Below are positions 35,728 through 48,900 of a stretch of 64,000 nt of DNA, one piece after another. How positions within the stretch are numbered: position 1 is the first letter of the stretch; each line of letters begins with the position of its first letter. The position numbers and the translations under genes are program-made. The DNA lies in NCBI GenBank assembly GCA_963924555.1, contig OZ004585.1, positions 434,001-498,000 of the forward strand, read 5' to 3'. The notes beneath the pieces were generated by a model. The model saw only the letters and a program-made list of their open reading frames with translations, made no database searches and was not told the origin of the DNA. Origin of the DNA: Crambe crambe (Eukaryota; Porifera; Demospongiae; Poecilosclerida; Crambeidae).

Positions 35728-36937
35728 CTAGACTTTTGAAGTGCTTGTTTTTGATTTGCTGGATGTTGAGGCTACAGGGTCATGGCTTTCCTTCAGTGTG
35801 CAGCAACAGCATTTTAGACATAGCCACTTGATGTTGAGAATATACACCAGTTGCACAAATGGATAAAGAATGAGGAGAAAATGTCCAATGATTAAAAAAA
35901 TCACCAGACTGTTCTCCAAACCACTTCTGTCACAAGGATTATTGACATCGTGTCCACTTTGCTCACAAATAAAGTACTTCATTTGGGCTCTTCTAATCAC
36001 TTCAAGGTCTCTTGCATATGCAGCGTGAGATGTAGTATTGACCAATCCCATTATCATGTAGTAGCAAAATGAAACCAGGAGAATCACCTCAGCACTGCTG
36101 ATCTTCACAGGGTTTTTCTTCTTAAATAGTCTTCTTTGCTGCATACAAGAGAATCTGAGTAAGCTGCAATACATGCAAGCCTGAATTTGACCCCCTTTGC
36201 TGCAGTCTTCTCAATTAAGTGAGTATAGCTAAGGAGTTTTTAACTAGTTACAGCTGTCCAGTTTTTGTGAATGGTGTAGTAAAGGAGGTAGTTACTTGGC
36301 CTCAGCCCTTAGCTATAGCCTCTATAGGTATATAGTTACTTTGCATAATTAGCTACTTCCTTCTGAAATTAGTACTCTATCCTTTCACTGACTAGCTACC
36401 ATTTTGCAAAGTACCGTATATTCAGCTATTTTGAAAACTGTATGTATAATTATTGCTAGCTACTGCTGTGTTATAGCCACACCCACAACCACATTATACA
36501 TATATATATGGGAACTTTTTCAGTGGAACCTCCAAGCCACTTTGTCCTTTGTCCTTTTTTCGGGGTTAAAAAATACCAATGCAAAGGGGCCCAAAGACTG
36601 TCCTTTGTTGGGAGATCGTTCTTTTCTTGGAGGGTCCTCAGGGATTGATACAGGATTTTTTGCTTGGGGGGGGGGGGGGGGGGGGGGGAAGAAAATTGTA
36701 TGGACGACATGTATGCTGAATGTCAGATCTGTGTTAGGAGCTGTAATTTTGCGCTTGTCAAGACATGCATATTAAACTTTCCTGCTGTGTGACTCAGTCT
36801 CCTAGCTATGTTGTTCCCACCAATTGCTAAGCTTTAACAAGCTGCACTGCTCAGTGCCCAGTGCAGATCAGGGATGTGGTTATATGGAACTGTATTTTAT
36901 GTTTTCAATCAATTTATTGTAGTGGGGGACACTCTAG

Positions 36938-36968
<31 letters not shown>

Positions 36969-39900
36969 TTTTGGGGGGGGGGGGGAATCCCAGGTTTTCA
37001 AGACCTCTGTATTAATCCCTGGTCCTTTATCAGAGGTTCCACTGTACTCACTTTCTGTATCTGGTGAATAATGAGAACCAGAAGAACTGATCCAACGGCC
37101 AGTATAATGATGATAGGGAACTGCAATACGTAGAAAAGTAACTTTTCATTAACTGGATTGCAAAATGAGATTGGAAAGACTGTTACAGTAAATCCAAGTC
37201 CACCTGATGTAAATGTGACATTGTTGCTCTTCAGAAATTTGTCACTCTTTAATTTCATAGCAAAATCACCCATCACTGCTATTATTGGTACCAGTGGGAG
37301 CATGAGGCCTGCAATGACACATCCGATGTGGATATATTTGACTCTGTTTGATTTCGCCACTGATCGAGCGTGGAAAGGAAACTTAACTTTCCAGAAGAAG
37401 GCAGCAACATGGAAAAACCACCAGATGCCAATTTGAAGTATTATGTATAAGAATACCATTCCTATAATCAAATCAAATCATTGTAACCATTGTAAGTGGC
37501 TGGAAAAATTGGTGGAGAATTTAATTTGGCAGTTTGGCAGTCAAGGACTCCAACTGCCAAAGTTCATTCCACAGAATGGATTTGAGCAAGAGCTGGAGAT
37601 AGTTTCCCCAGCAATCCACATTAAATTTTAATAAGCATGTAGCTACTTATCCTCCGAAGGTAGCTGTTTCATTGCTAGTGCTAATCTATTAGGACTGGTA
37701 TACTGTTTGAGTGACAAAATTTCCCAGAAGAAATTAACATTAAATCCTAGGAAATTGTGTCTAGAAATTCCGTCGTCCTGTGACACTGGATTTTAAACAA
37801 ATAGTGGAATGAATTTATTGGATACCGGGTCAAAGGTGACATGAACACGTGAATGTATGTAGTATGGCTGGATATATTGATGGGAATTAATTTGCACATT
37901 GATTGTAAACTCACTGGCCAACTTAGACAATAGTACAAACTTTGTATAGTCTTATGACAACTGCAGGTCTTTAAGTTGGAACCACAGGTCTCTAAGTTGG
38001 AACCACAGGTCTCTAAGTTAGAACCACAGTAGACACTTACGTGGATACCTGACCATTTGCAGGCCTATAGCAAGTGGTTACTAGCTACATGATATCGTTA
38101 CTGCATTAGGGAGTTATTTCATTTATTGCCTAAGAGCCTATAATTCATGGCTAGTATTTCATTTTCTATAGAATGTCAAAGGTTGATGTATTTCAATGTA
38201 GTCTTCCATTGTGCTTCATTGCAAATGACAATTAAATTCCGAAGAAGCAACATTGAATTGTGCTGCTGTATGACAGAATATCCTAATAAATTCTGTAGCT
38301 TTGAAAAGAGATAGCTCAGACAGAATAAAAGCAGAAAAATCACCTTGTACATTTCTGAAGCCCTAACTTCTGGATGAAATATCACACCCACCAATGAACT
38401 ATACTACTAGGAGATGGGTGGGGTAAAGATAATTCATCTACAGTTTGCTGGTTTGCACTATACGTAGCTACGTAATAAATTTCCAAAATTGTAATTTTAT
38501 TCATTGTCGTGAATTGCCATTCCAATATACTTCAGTTGCACTTGAAATTAGTTTGGCAAGATTTCACAACTTGCTAGCTAATAGCTGGTCTGGGATGTTG
38601 CAGCTTCAGCCAAGACCAAGACCTATGAGAATGATGGCTATGGATCAAGCTATGACCCCAAGCCATGGACTTTATAGTCTAAACACATCCAAGGCTAGCT
38701 AGATGCAGCAACACTGTTGATTGCTGGCACAAGCAAGGATTTTTCCCCCTAGTTAGCTAGCTAGCTGTTGGAATTTTAATTTGGTTGGACTCAGGTGAAC
38801 ATGTGAATGGTGTTGTATAGACTAGAGACCTGAGATCACACAAAAAGGAGTGCTCTTCACTCGATTGATCAGAAGATTTTGTGAAGAACAGAAGAGCGAA
38901 GGATCGAGAAGTGAAGTCAAAGCCATTATTTCTGCAAAGGATTTATTAATAGAGTGATTGATGAAACTATACTTTGATTTATCCTCACCTATTACTAACA
39001 GATCAGCTGTTATATAGACAATAAATGCAGATGGGAATGTGAACCTGCATAAATAAAATTACACTATAATAATGTCCAATATTTGCTGCACTATTAGCTA
39101 GCTATAATAGCTATAGCATAGAACTACGTAATTATTTTACACTTTTTTATGTCTGATCAGTGCAATTATCAAGACAGCACAAGCAGCTGCTATGCAGATG
39201 ATGAACGGAATACTCCGACCAATGACATTAGCCAGAGGAAGCTTTGACAAGGAGTAGCAGTCGGGGAGACAAATCTCAGAAACTTCTGAACGAAAGAAGT
39301 CCTCATGACACTTCAAATTTCCATTACTTTGTAACGCTGTAATAATAGAAACGCTATTATAGCCCTACTTACGTACCCCTGGCGCCCTAGCCCTGGCCCC
39401 TGAGCCCTATTATTAGCCCCATTCCCAGGCAAATAGGCCTGAGACTCAGAGTAAGCTAGGCTATCAGAGAGTGCGGTAGCACTCTCTATATGTAGGGATG
39501 ACTCGGACGGCCGCGCGCGCCGCCTATAGACTAATACTAAAGTGAAATTCTAGTTCCCCTAACAAAAGCTACTGTGAATGATTATCCAGCCTACCAGAGC
39601 CTACTACAATGTGTAGACCAAGTTTCAGGACCAGGGAGCTTACCGTTTCAGAAATACGGCAAGCAAGTAAATCGCTTCTTCTCTATTATTACTCTTCTTC
39701 TTAGACAACCATATCTCTCGAACCACTCAAGCTACAGCTATGATTTCTGGATAAATCCACTCCAAATTCTACGAACTACGATCTTTTCTACTCGTTGATC
39801 CTCGAAAGAGTCGATGAAAAAGGAGACACTACAGAGCACAGCACTCGACTAATTCAATTAGGAAGCCATCTTTTCTATAATTTTTTATTTTATTTTATTT

Positions 39901-42900
39901 TTATTTTTTATTTTTTTATTTTATTTTTTTTTCAAATGAATTAATAATTTTTGGAATTAGATTATACACAGACAAACAAACAAGTCCAAGTCATGGCACT
40001 CCGTCTAGAGAGGGGGGGAGAGTTGGGAGGCGATGTAGCCATAAACAGGCGTTGCCACGCCACAGGGCGATGGCTAGTCGACCAAAGAGGTGCTTGGAAG
40101 AGTTGGAGGAATCTGTAGTACCCACTCTGTCTGCGATACGCAGACAGAGTTATGCGAGTTACAGCGAAATTATAATATTACTCAGCTGCTAGCTAGCTAG
40201 CTCTAGATAATGATGATAGACTACTGTGTCGACTCGGGGATTTAGATTCACGGCGGTAGACTCTATTTCAGCATCTTCCTTCGACCTCCAAGTATAGCTC
40301 AACAATAACACAACACCTTGACTCGATTGGGCTGGTATGCTGGAGAACTATTGGAGAACTATTCTTTCATCTGTCCCTGCATTAGTCTGGCATAGCACCG
40401 CCCACCGACTTGAGTAGTGGTCTGGTGACATATAATACAACGAGTTGTGCCGTTTAGCAGGAAAACTGCTAAATCAATGAATATCATTAAATGACGTTTA
40501 ATGACGTAAAATTACGCAAACACTTGGGGCCTTTTCCTGTAAGTTCGCACGCTAAAATTGTACCTGCCATGCATGCTCGCCAATTAAACTAGGATATGTT
40601 CGTGTAACATATTCAATCGGCGAGCGAAGCAGTTGGTGAAAGTCATTTGTACTTTGACTTACTAAGATATTGCAGCTGCATACATAGGAGGCTGTATAAT
40701 GCTTACCACAAGCACTTAAAGCCAAGCGCCTACAGTCCACTTAGCACCTCTATGACAAAATCCTGTAGAAAACAATAAGCTCAAGCTGTTTGTTCTAAGT
40801 GCTATGGGCATGTTTCATTTGTGGGGTCAAAGGTCAAACGAACGTGCGCATGCGTATTATTAATTATGCCCGCTAGCTATTGACGTACGTATATATATAT
40901 CTCGAGCTCCCGTTGACATGACCAGAGAGTGGCTCGCTTCGCTCGCCAATTAAGAATAACTATGACAACTGTGATGTCACTGGCTGATCGATTATAATAC
41001 CGCTTCCGACGACACTTCCTGTTAGTAACGCGCATGCGCAATAGAATCCACCAGCACAACTCGTTGTATTGTATGTCACCAGACCACCTACTAAAGTCGG
41101 TGGGCGGTGCTGTGTCAGACTATCCCTGCATACACATAGAAGAATGAACTTTATACATAGCTAAAAGAGAGGAAAAAAGACCAGGAACAAGTAAGGGAAA
41201 AAGCATTTCGTGAAATGAAAAAAGATGTAGGGATGACCACTGCTCAAAAAAGTAAGGAAACAAGAAGGATGGAAATGGGATCAATCTTTGTTCTGTATAT
41301 CCAGCCAACAATCCCTACATATACGTACATTACTACACTATAATCTGCCGACGTATATATAGCAGAACAAAGATTGATCCCATTTCCATCCTTCTTGTTT
41401 CCTTACTTTTTTGAGCAGTGGTCATCCCTACATCTTTTTTCATTTCACGAAATGCTTTTTCCCTTACTTGTATTCTTCTTCTTCTCTATTATTATTATTC
41501 TTAGACAACCATATCTCTCGAACCACTCAAGCTACAGCCATAATCTCTGGACAAATCCACTCCAAATTCTACGAACTACGATCTTTTCTACTCGTTGATC
41601 CTCGAAAGAGTCGATGAAAAAGGAGACACTACGGAGCACAGCACTCGACCAGGGGGGGGGGGGGGGGGGGGGTTGGACAAGCTTTTCGCGAAATTGGCTC
41701 GCAAAGCTTTGCAAGAATAGACGCGCAATAAAGAATGGTTGGAATGCAATTAACCTGATGTTTGGTAGGCTGTTTCTCCAGCTTTAAGCGTTTGTAGATG
41801 ATTTTACCTTGGCACAAGAAAGATCTAGTAAGCTAGTTGCTAGGAAGCAAACCAGTTTTAGCTGGGCTTTGAAATTCAGTTAGCAATTAACCTTTTTCTG
41901 AATCTCCAAAACAGGACGGGGATGGATTAGGTTCAGTCGATTTTCAGAAATCTACCTGTTAGATCTATCTACAGTCCAATTCAAGTTCATTCAAAGCGTA
42001 CATATCTCGAGGAATAGCAACTTCCAAAATGTATTGAAATTCTATGTGAATAAAAAGTGTCTACTCAGCAATAATTGACCTTGTCTGTCCGACCCCCTGG
42101 CACTCGACTAATTCAATTAGGAAGCCATCTTTTCTATAATACGCATGCGCATGTATTTGAATATCCAATTATTCGAAATCATAATTATTACTCAGCTGTC
42201 TCTAGCTAGCTAGCTAGCTAGCTAGCTCTAGCTCTGGATAATGATGATAGACTACTGTATCGATTCGGGGATTTAGATTCACCACGGTAGATTCTATTTC
42301 AGCATCTTCGACCTCCAAGTATGGCTCAATAAAACACAACACCTTGACTCGATAATGATTGGGCTGGTATGCTATTGGAGAACTATTGGAGAACTTCTTT
42401 CATCTGTCCCTGCATACACATAGGAGAATGAACTCTATACATAGCTAAAACCATAAAAGAGAGGAAAAAAGACCGGGAACAAGTAAGGGAAAAAGCATTT
42501 CTTGAAATGAAAAAAGATGTAGGGATGACCACTGCTCAAAAAAAGTAAGGAAACAAGAAGGATGAAATGGGATCAATCTTTGTTCTGTATATCCAGCCAA
42601 CATTCCCTACATATACGTCGGGTAGCTTCAGATTATAGTGTAGTAATGTACGTATATGTAGGGATTGTTGGCTGGATATACAGAACAAAGATTGATCCCA
42701 TTTCCATCCTTCTTGTTTCCTTACTTTTTTGAGCAGTGGTCATCCCTACATCTTTTTTTCATTTCACGAAATGCTTTTTCTCTTATTATAATTATTGTAT
42801 GCTATGATGTATAATTATTTATTGGAGCTGATCTTCAGTCAATTCAGCATGCAAGTTGATCAATTACATGTGTGTATTAAGGCTATTAGAATCCTAGTTT

Positions 42901-45900
42901 CCTGTCCAAGAAGACATCCACAAGTGCTGCAGGTGGGAAGTTATTATAATTATTCTATTATTGCTTCGTTCTTCGTCTCGAAGGTCCTGTCTTCGTCATT
43001 CACCGTGGGCTTTCCCAGAAAGAGCTGTAAGTTAAGCCAGTATTTTCCAAATGTGCACACACTCTACTAGCTATGCACATGAGCAGTAGCAGTATTTTTG
43101 ATGCTGTGAGATATTCAATACGTGGGCGGTGGACAGGAAACAATCATTCTATTAATAGTGGCCTTATAGGTCTATGGAGTCCAGGTTATTCCTACCACTC
43201 TTTCTCTCTCTCTAACAACATTCTTTCAGTTTCCTCCACGACTTAGCTAAATAACAAGATAAACATGATAGTTCATTTAGTCACATTATATTGATAGTTA
43301 CAGATATAGCTACCGTATAGCGCTTTATTTTCGAGGCACTTTATTTTCGAGGTTTCCGTGGATTTTGCTCAAAACACGAAAATTGTGCCCTAGAATATTT
43401 TTACCTGCCACATGGTACAGCTACATATACATATACAGTACAGTGCAGCTGTCAAATCATGTCATTATTTTAGCTCTAAACCAAAGCAACCTACTAATCC
43501 ACTACCAGATCCCCAGGCCCGCAGGAAGAATGGTCAGGCCAGGATGTGGGTGTGGTCAAGTGAAATGGGTGTGGCTACACAATAATACTCACTAGGGCTG
43601 CATAAATTATGCTGGTGAACATTTTATAGGTAGAATTTGAGCAGTTACTGGCAACTTGCTGATTCCCTTTTGATATGCATGACATGCATGATGAATAACA
43701 TGCACCAAGAGTCACAAAATGATGAGAGAGGGCCAATACTCTATACATAACGGCAGGGATGGGAATATATTGGAATCTACGATTTAGATTATTAACACAT
43801 GTGCACGTTCCGACCTTGGCTTCCATGGATGTTTGCTGAGTAACATATCTACATATCACTTGAAGGTAGCTAATAGGCCTGTGGATTGGAAAACAGTGGA
43901 ATAGAATATAGTCAGGGGTGTATCCACCACTCTGGTTGGTCCGGTTTTCACCGGACCACTTTTATTATCAGAGAGTGCGGTAGCACTCTCTATGTAGGGA
44001 TGACTCGGACGGCCGCGCGCGCCGCCTATAGACTAATACTAAAGTGAAATTCTAGTTCTCCCACTTAGACCTAACAAAAGCTACTGTGAATGATTATCCA
44101 GCCTACTAGAGCCTACTACAATGTGCAGACCAAGTTTCAGGACCAGGGAGCTTACCGTTTCAGAAATACGGCAAGCAGGTAAATCGCTATATTCTTCTTC
44201 TTCTCTATCTCTATGTACATGTAGGGATGACTCGGACGGCCGCGCGCGCCGCCTATAGACTAATACAAAAGTGAAATTCCAGTTCCCCCACTTAGACCTA
44301 ACAAAAGTTACTGTGAATGATTATCCAGCCTACTAGAGCCTACTACAATGTGCAGACCAAGTTTCAGGACCAGGGAGCTTACCGTTTCAGAAATACGGCA
44401 AGCAGGTAAACCGCTATATTCTTCTTCTTCTCTATTATCAGAGAGTGCGGTAGCACTCTCTATGTGTACGTGTAGGGATGACTCGGACGGCCGCGCGCGC
44501 CGCCTATAGACTAATACAAAAGTGAAATTCCAGTTCCCCCACTTAGACCTAACAAAAGCTACTGTGAATGATTATCCAGCCTACTAGAGCCTACTACAAT
44601 GTGCAGACCAAGTTTCAGGACCAGGGAGCTTACCGTTTCAGAAATACGGCAAGCAGGTAAACCGCTATATTCTTCTTCTTCTCTATTAATATTATTATTA
44701 TTATTCTTCTTCTTATTATTCTTCTTAGACAACCATATCTCTCGAACCACTCAAGCTACAGCTATGATTTCTGGACAAATCCACTCCGAATTCTACGAAC
44801 TACGATCTTTTCTACTCGTTGATCCTCGAAAGAGTCGATGAAAAAGGAGACACTAAGGAGCACAGCACTCGACTAATTCAATTAGGAAGCCATCTTTTCT
44901 ATAATACGCATGCGCATGTATTTGATATCCAATTATTCGAAATTATACTATTATTCAGCTGCCTCTAGCTAGCTAGCTAGGTATAGGTATATGTAGCTAG
45001 AATAGTGATGATGATGATAGACTACTGTATCGACTCAGGGATTTAGATTCAACAAGGTAGACTCTATTTCAGCATCTTCTACCTCCACCTTGACTCGTTG
45101 ATAGTGATTGGGCTGGTATGCTATTGGAGAACTATTCTTCTTTCATCTGTCCCTGCATACACATAGAAGAATGAACTCTATACATAGCTAAAATCGTAAA
45201 AGAGAGGAAAAAAAGACCAGGAACAAGTAAGGGAAAAAGCATTTCGTGAAATGAAAAAAGATGTAGGGATGACCACTGCACAAAAAAGTAAGGAAACAAG
45301 AAGGATGGAATCTTTGTTCTGTATATCCAGCCAACAATCCCTACATGTACGTACATTACTACACTATAATCTGAAGCTACCCGACGTATATGTAGGGATT
45401 GTTGGCTGGATATACAGAACAAAGATTCCATCCTTCTTGTTTCCTTACTTTTTTGTGCAGTGGTCATCCCTACATCTTTTTTCATTTCACGAAATGCTTT
45501 TTCCCTTACTTGTTATTATTATTATTATTCTTCTTAGACAACCATATCTCTCGAACCACTCAAGCTACAGCTATGATTTCTGGACAAATCCACTCCAAAT
45601 TCTACGAACTACGATCTTTTCTACTCGTTGATCCTCGAAAGAGTCGATGAAAAAGGAGACACTAAGGAGCACAGCACTCGACTAATTCAATTAGGAAGCC
45701 ATCTTTTCTATAATACGCATGCGCATGTATTTGATATCCAATTATTCGAAATTATAATATTACTCAGCTGCCTCTAGCTAGCTAGCTAGCTAGGTCCTAG
45801 GTATAGGTATATGTAGCTAGAATAATGATGATGATGATAGACTACTGTATCGACTCGGGGATTTAGATTCAACAAGGTAGACTCTATTTCAGCATCTTCT

Positions 45901-48900
45901 ACCTCCACGTTGACTCGTTGATAATGATTGGGCTGGTATGCTATTGGAGAACTATCCTTCTTTCATCTGTCCAGTGGCGTATCTAGCGAGGTGCTCAGGG
46001 TGCTCGAGCACCCCCCTCAGCTGCTAGCTAGCTTTTTCAGTAGGCTCGCTTCTATAGTTATCTATCCTAAAGCTGATCATCTAGCAAGCAGTTTAATATT
46101 ACACTCACAGAAAGAGCAGCATTGGGTCAGAGTTCAATAATCACATCGGTGAGGCGCATGCGCCCGGCACGTTTTTACCCTAAATAATGCACATCTCGAT
46201 CTAAAATTTCTGTGCTTCTTTATTCAGCCTGCACCTCACTTCTGATCCTGTACGCTGGTAAAGTAGGGTAGCTAATACTTAGGCCATCATCTGGGTATAA
46301 TAAAGAGGATGTGGTTAATCAAAAGTGGGCGTGGTTCGCAAAAATTTCGCGCGCGCTTACGCGCGCATTCTCTATCTAGCACCCTCCTAGCTCAAATTCT
46401 AGATACGCCACTGCTGTCCCTGCATACACATAGAAGAATGAACTCTATACATAGCTAAAACCATAAAAGAGAGGAAAAAAGACCAGGAACAAGTAAGGGA
46501 AAAAGCATTTCGTGAAATGAAAAAAGATGTAGGGATGACCACTGCTCAAAAAAGTAAGGAAACAAGAAGGATGGAATCTTTGTTCTGTATATCCAGCCAA
46601 CAATCCCTACATATACGTACATTACTACACTATAATCTGAAGCTACCCGACATATATGTAGGGATTGTTGGCTGGATATACAGAAAAAAGATTCCATCCT
46701 TCTTGTTTCCTTACTTTTTTGAGCAGTGGTCATCCCTACATCTTTTTTCATTTCACGAAATGCTTTTTCCCTTACTTGTTTATTATAATTTCATCCCATG
46801 CCTGCAGAGTTAGCTAAGTGATTATAACCTTCAAGAATCATGATCACATTAGCATCCTTCTGATAAGTGGGTAAAGGATAAAGTGGGCATGGTGATCCCA
46901 TGTACACCGGGCCACTCAATATTCTGTGGATACACCCCTGATACAGTGCACAAGAGGAGACATGATCATGTACTATGGATGTAACTGTCTGCAGAGTAAC
47001 ATATCACTTGAAGGTAGCTAGTAGGCTCGTGGATTGGGAACAGTGGAATTGAATACTGGACTAGAATACTACCAATACTAGCTATTGATCTAACTAGTAG
47101 CTAGCTAGCTATTAGGCCCAGTTAACCTACAATTCATTCTTCAATGTTAACAAACATGCCCGTACCTACAATTATTTATTGCTCCTGGTACGTAAGTGAT
47201 TGTTATGACTGAAACTTACCTAATATAGAACTTGTAAGATCATGCAGCTCTTGAGTATTGTATCTGTCACATGCTGAATCCCACATCCACATTCCATATT
47301 ACCATCTGGTCAGACTGATACTGTAGCTATAAACTTTAATTCTCAAATATTACTCAATGCTTCTAGATATACTGTATGATGCCAGCATTATTTATCCGGG
47401 CCTACTAGCTACCTTCAAGTGATATGTAGATATGTATATATTTTCACTACTCAGCAAACATCCTCAGGGAACTATAGTAGTAACAGGTGATTAACACGAT
47501 CACGTCTCCTCTTGTGTAGTACACTCCAACCCTCTGCAAAAAGCAGGTTATGTTTAATGCAAAGCTGCTTTAACTGCATCACACTGATGCATGTTATAGA
47601 TTCCTGCATCTGAATTGGTACAATTGTTGCTAGCAATCACAGATTTAATACCAATGCAATATAGAACATGGAAGCCAAGGTCGGAACGTGTGTTAATAAT
47701 CGAAATCTCAGATTCCAGTATTCCATTCCATTCCACTAATCCACTTAATTATTGGGAATGAAATTGAGCCTAGGCCTGAAGCTTCTAGCACTAGCAGTAA
47801 TGTTATGTCTTTTGAGTATATTAAAGGTTGGTAGATATCAAAGCATTATGAGCATGCAGTGTGCTTGAGAATTTGAGAATAGCATTATAGTTGAGTGAGC
47901 CCTAAGGGGTATCGGGTCAAAGGTTTAAAAGTGGTCAGGCCATGGCCTGACTGGCCTGACCGGTTGCTACGGGCCTGATCCCTGTCACAGTTCCCTCCTC
48001 TTCTATAGAAGCAGCGAATTCGAAAGTTTCTACCGCGCTAAAGCAGGGATCTACCACCAGTACCAGAGGGCCATACTCTGTTTTCTTCAGAAAAAAGGGC
48101 TGAAATTGCAAGAAGAGCAGCAGAACATGGCCCATGATGCTACCTGTAGCATCAATAACAGCCACTGCAAACGGGTCATGACTATTCTTGGTGGTTCTTT
48201 TCTGCACAGCAGTTCTTTCCAAATAAATGATCCTCGAAAATTATTCTGCGAAATAATTTCGAAATAGCTATCCTCGAAATATCAGCGCCTCGAAAATAGA
48301 GCGCTATACAGTATGTCGTATATCTATCCATGCATGCAATGCTAATGGACACAATGATCAAGTTTGGGCACGCATAGCTGAACCGTATTGTTCACTTGCG
48401 CCTGAATACCATCAACCCACCCTCTCTACTTAATTAGCTATAGTGTAATTATAATTCTCACCCGTATCATTCTCAAGCACATTACTTTGATTTGAGGAGG
48501 ATGAGGAGTTAGTTGAATGAACCTGTGTTGTGTGTGTGTGATATTATGTAGCCATAATAATAGTCCAATAATTTCAGTGCTATAAAAATGCTTTTTGGTC
48601 CATGCGCATGCATAGCTAGCAACATGTCTGTATTTTTATTGCTGTTAATTTTTTTTATAATGCTTTACAGTCATAGCTATCTTGAACATGGACACAAGTA
48701 ATGATAGCTGCAGGTAGGTTGATGTAGAGAGAAAATTATCCCTGAAGTGGTTCCATAGTAAGTTCACTATAGGTGTATGCTTTATGGTGGCAATTGCTAC
48801 TTTTAAGTTTTAGTTAGCTAGCTGAAGTATAAGATTAATGGTGGAGAAAGCTTACTGTGTTGGGTAAATAAAAGAAGATGAAAGGGAGGGAGAGAAGACT

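Larger units (their letters stand above)
31793..38830. repeat. Segmental duplication, copy 1
   Basis: Covers the 5' half of locus E, the E-F spacer and the 3' half of gene F. It aligns with 42795-53556, interrupted there by the transposon nest at 43514-47977. Offsets are constant over long spans (for example 34061-34279 versus 48835-49053, and 35728-36174 versus 50493-50939, differing at a handful of residues), implying a recent event. Confidence 0.85.
39462..41467. mobile_element. Composite hairpin element, copy 2, with internal insertions
   Basis: Starts TATCAGAGAGTGCGGTAGCA and ends at a palindrome (41191-41467). It sits inside sequence that is continuous in locus E (between TAAGCTAGGCTAT and TATGCTATGATG), so it inserted after the duplication. 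It contains a T/A-rich tract, a 115-bp copy of the gene C/D spacer (39945-40060), a 12-bp-arm hairpin (ACTCTGTCTGCG, about 40123-40149) and the Mutator-like element 40383-41122. Confidence 0.65.
43514..47977. mobile_element. CAGGCCCG-terminus hAT-like element with ATCCC TSD
   Basis: Ends CAGGCCCGCAG and CTACGGGCCTG, flanked by ATCCC (43509-43513, 47978-47982). Locus E shows the empty site. Inside it lie 43912-46944 (CAGGGGTGTATC MITE), which in turn contains the hairpin-element block 43966-46790, which in turn contains 45972-46413. Confidence 0.7.
43311..48313. mobile_element. TACYGTATAGCGC element, copy 2, host of a transposon nest
   Basis: Same termini as 32291-33541. Only 43311-43513 and 47978-48313 are its own sequence; everything between is a later insertion. 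The HIRAN-like scrap recurs at 47978-48222 on the minus strand. Confidence 0.65.

Noticed and set aside
36404-37071. Plus-strand frames with poly-Gly or poly-Cys/Leu runs
   Set aside because: Produced by poly-G and GTT repeats in introns of F (and G at 51.2-51.8 kb).
39462-39480. Helitron 3' hairpin (GAGAGTGCGGTAGCACTCTC)
   Set aside because: A hairpin is present but no CTRR terminus follows and no 5' TC end or A-T insertion site could be recognised.
45132-46813. Conserved MKKDVGMTTAQKSKETRRM frame in several places
   Set aside because: It recurs because the hairpin element is repeated, appears on both strands of each palindrome and is preceded by stops; not a supported protein.
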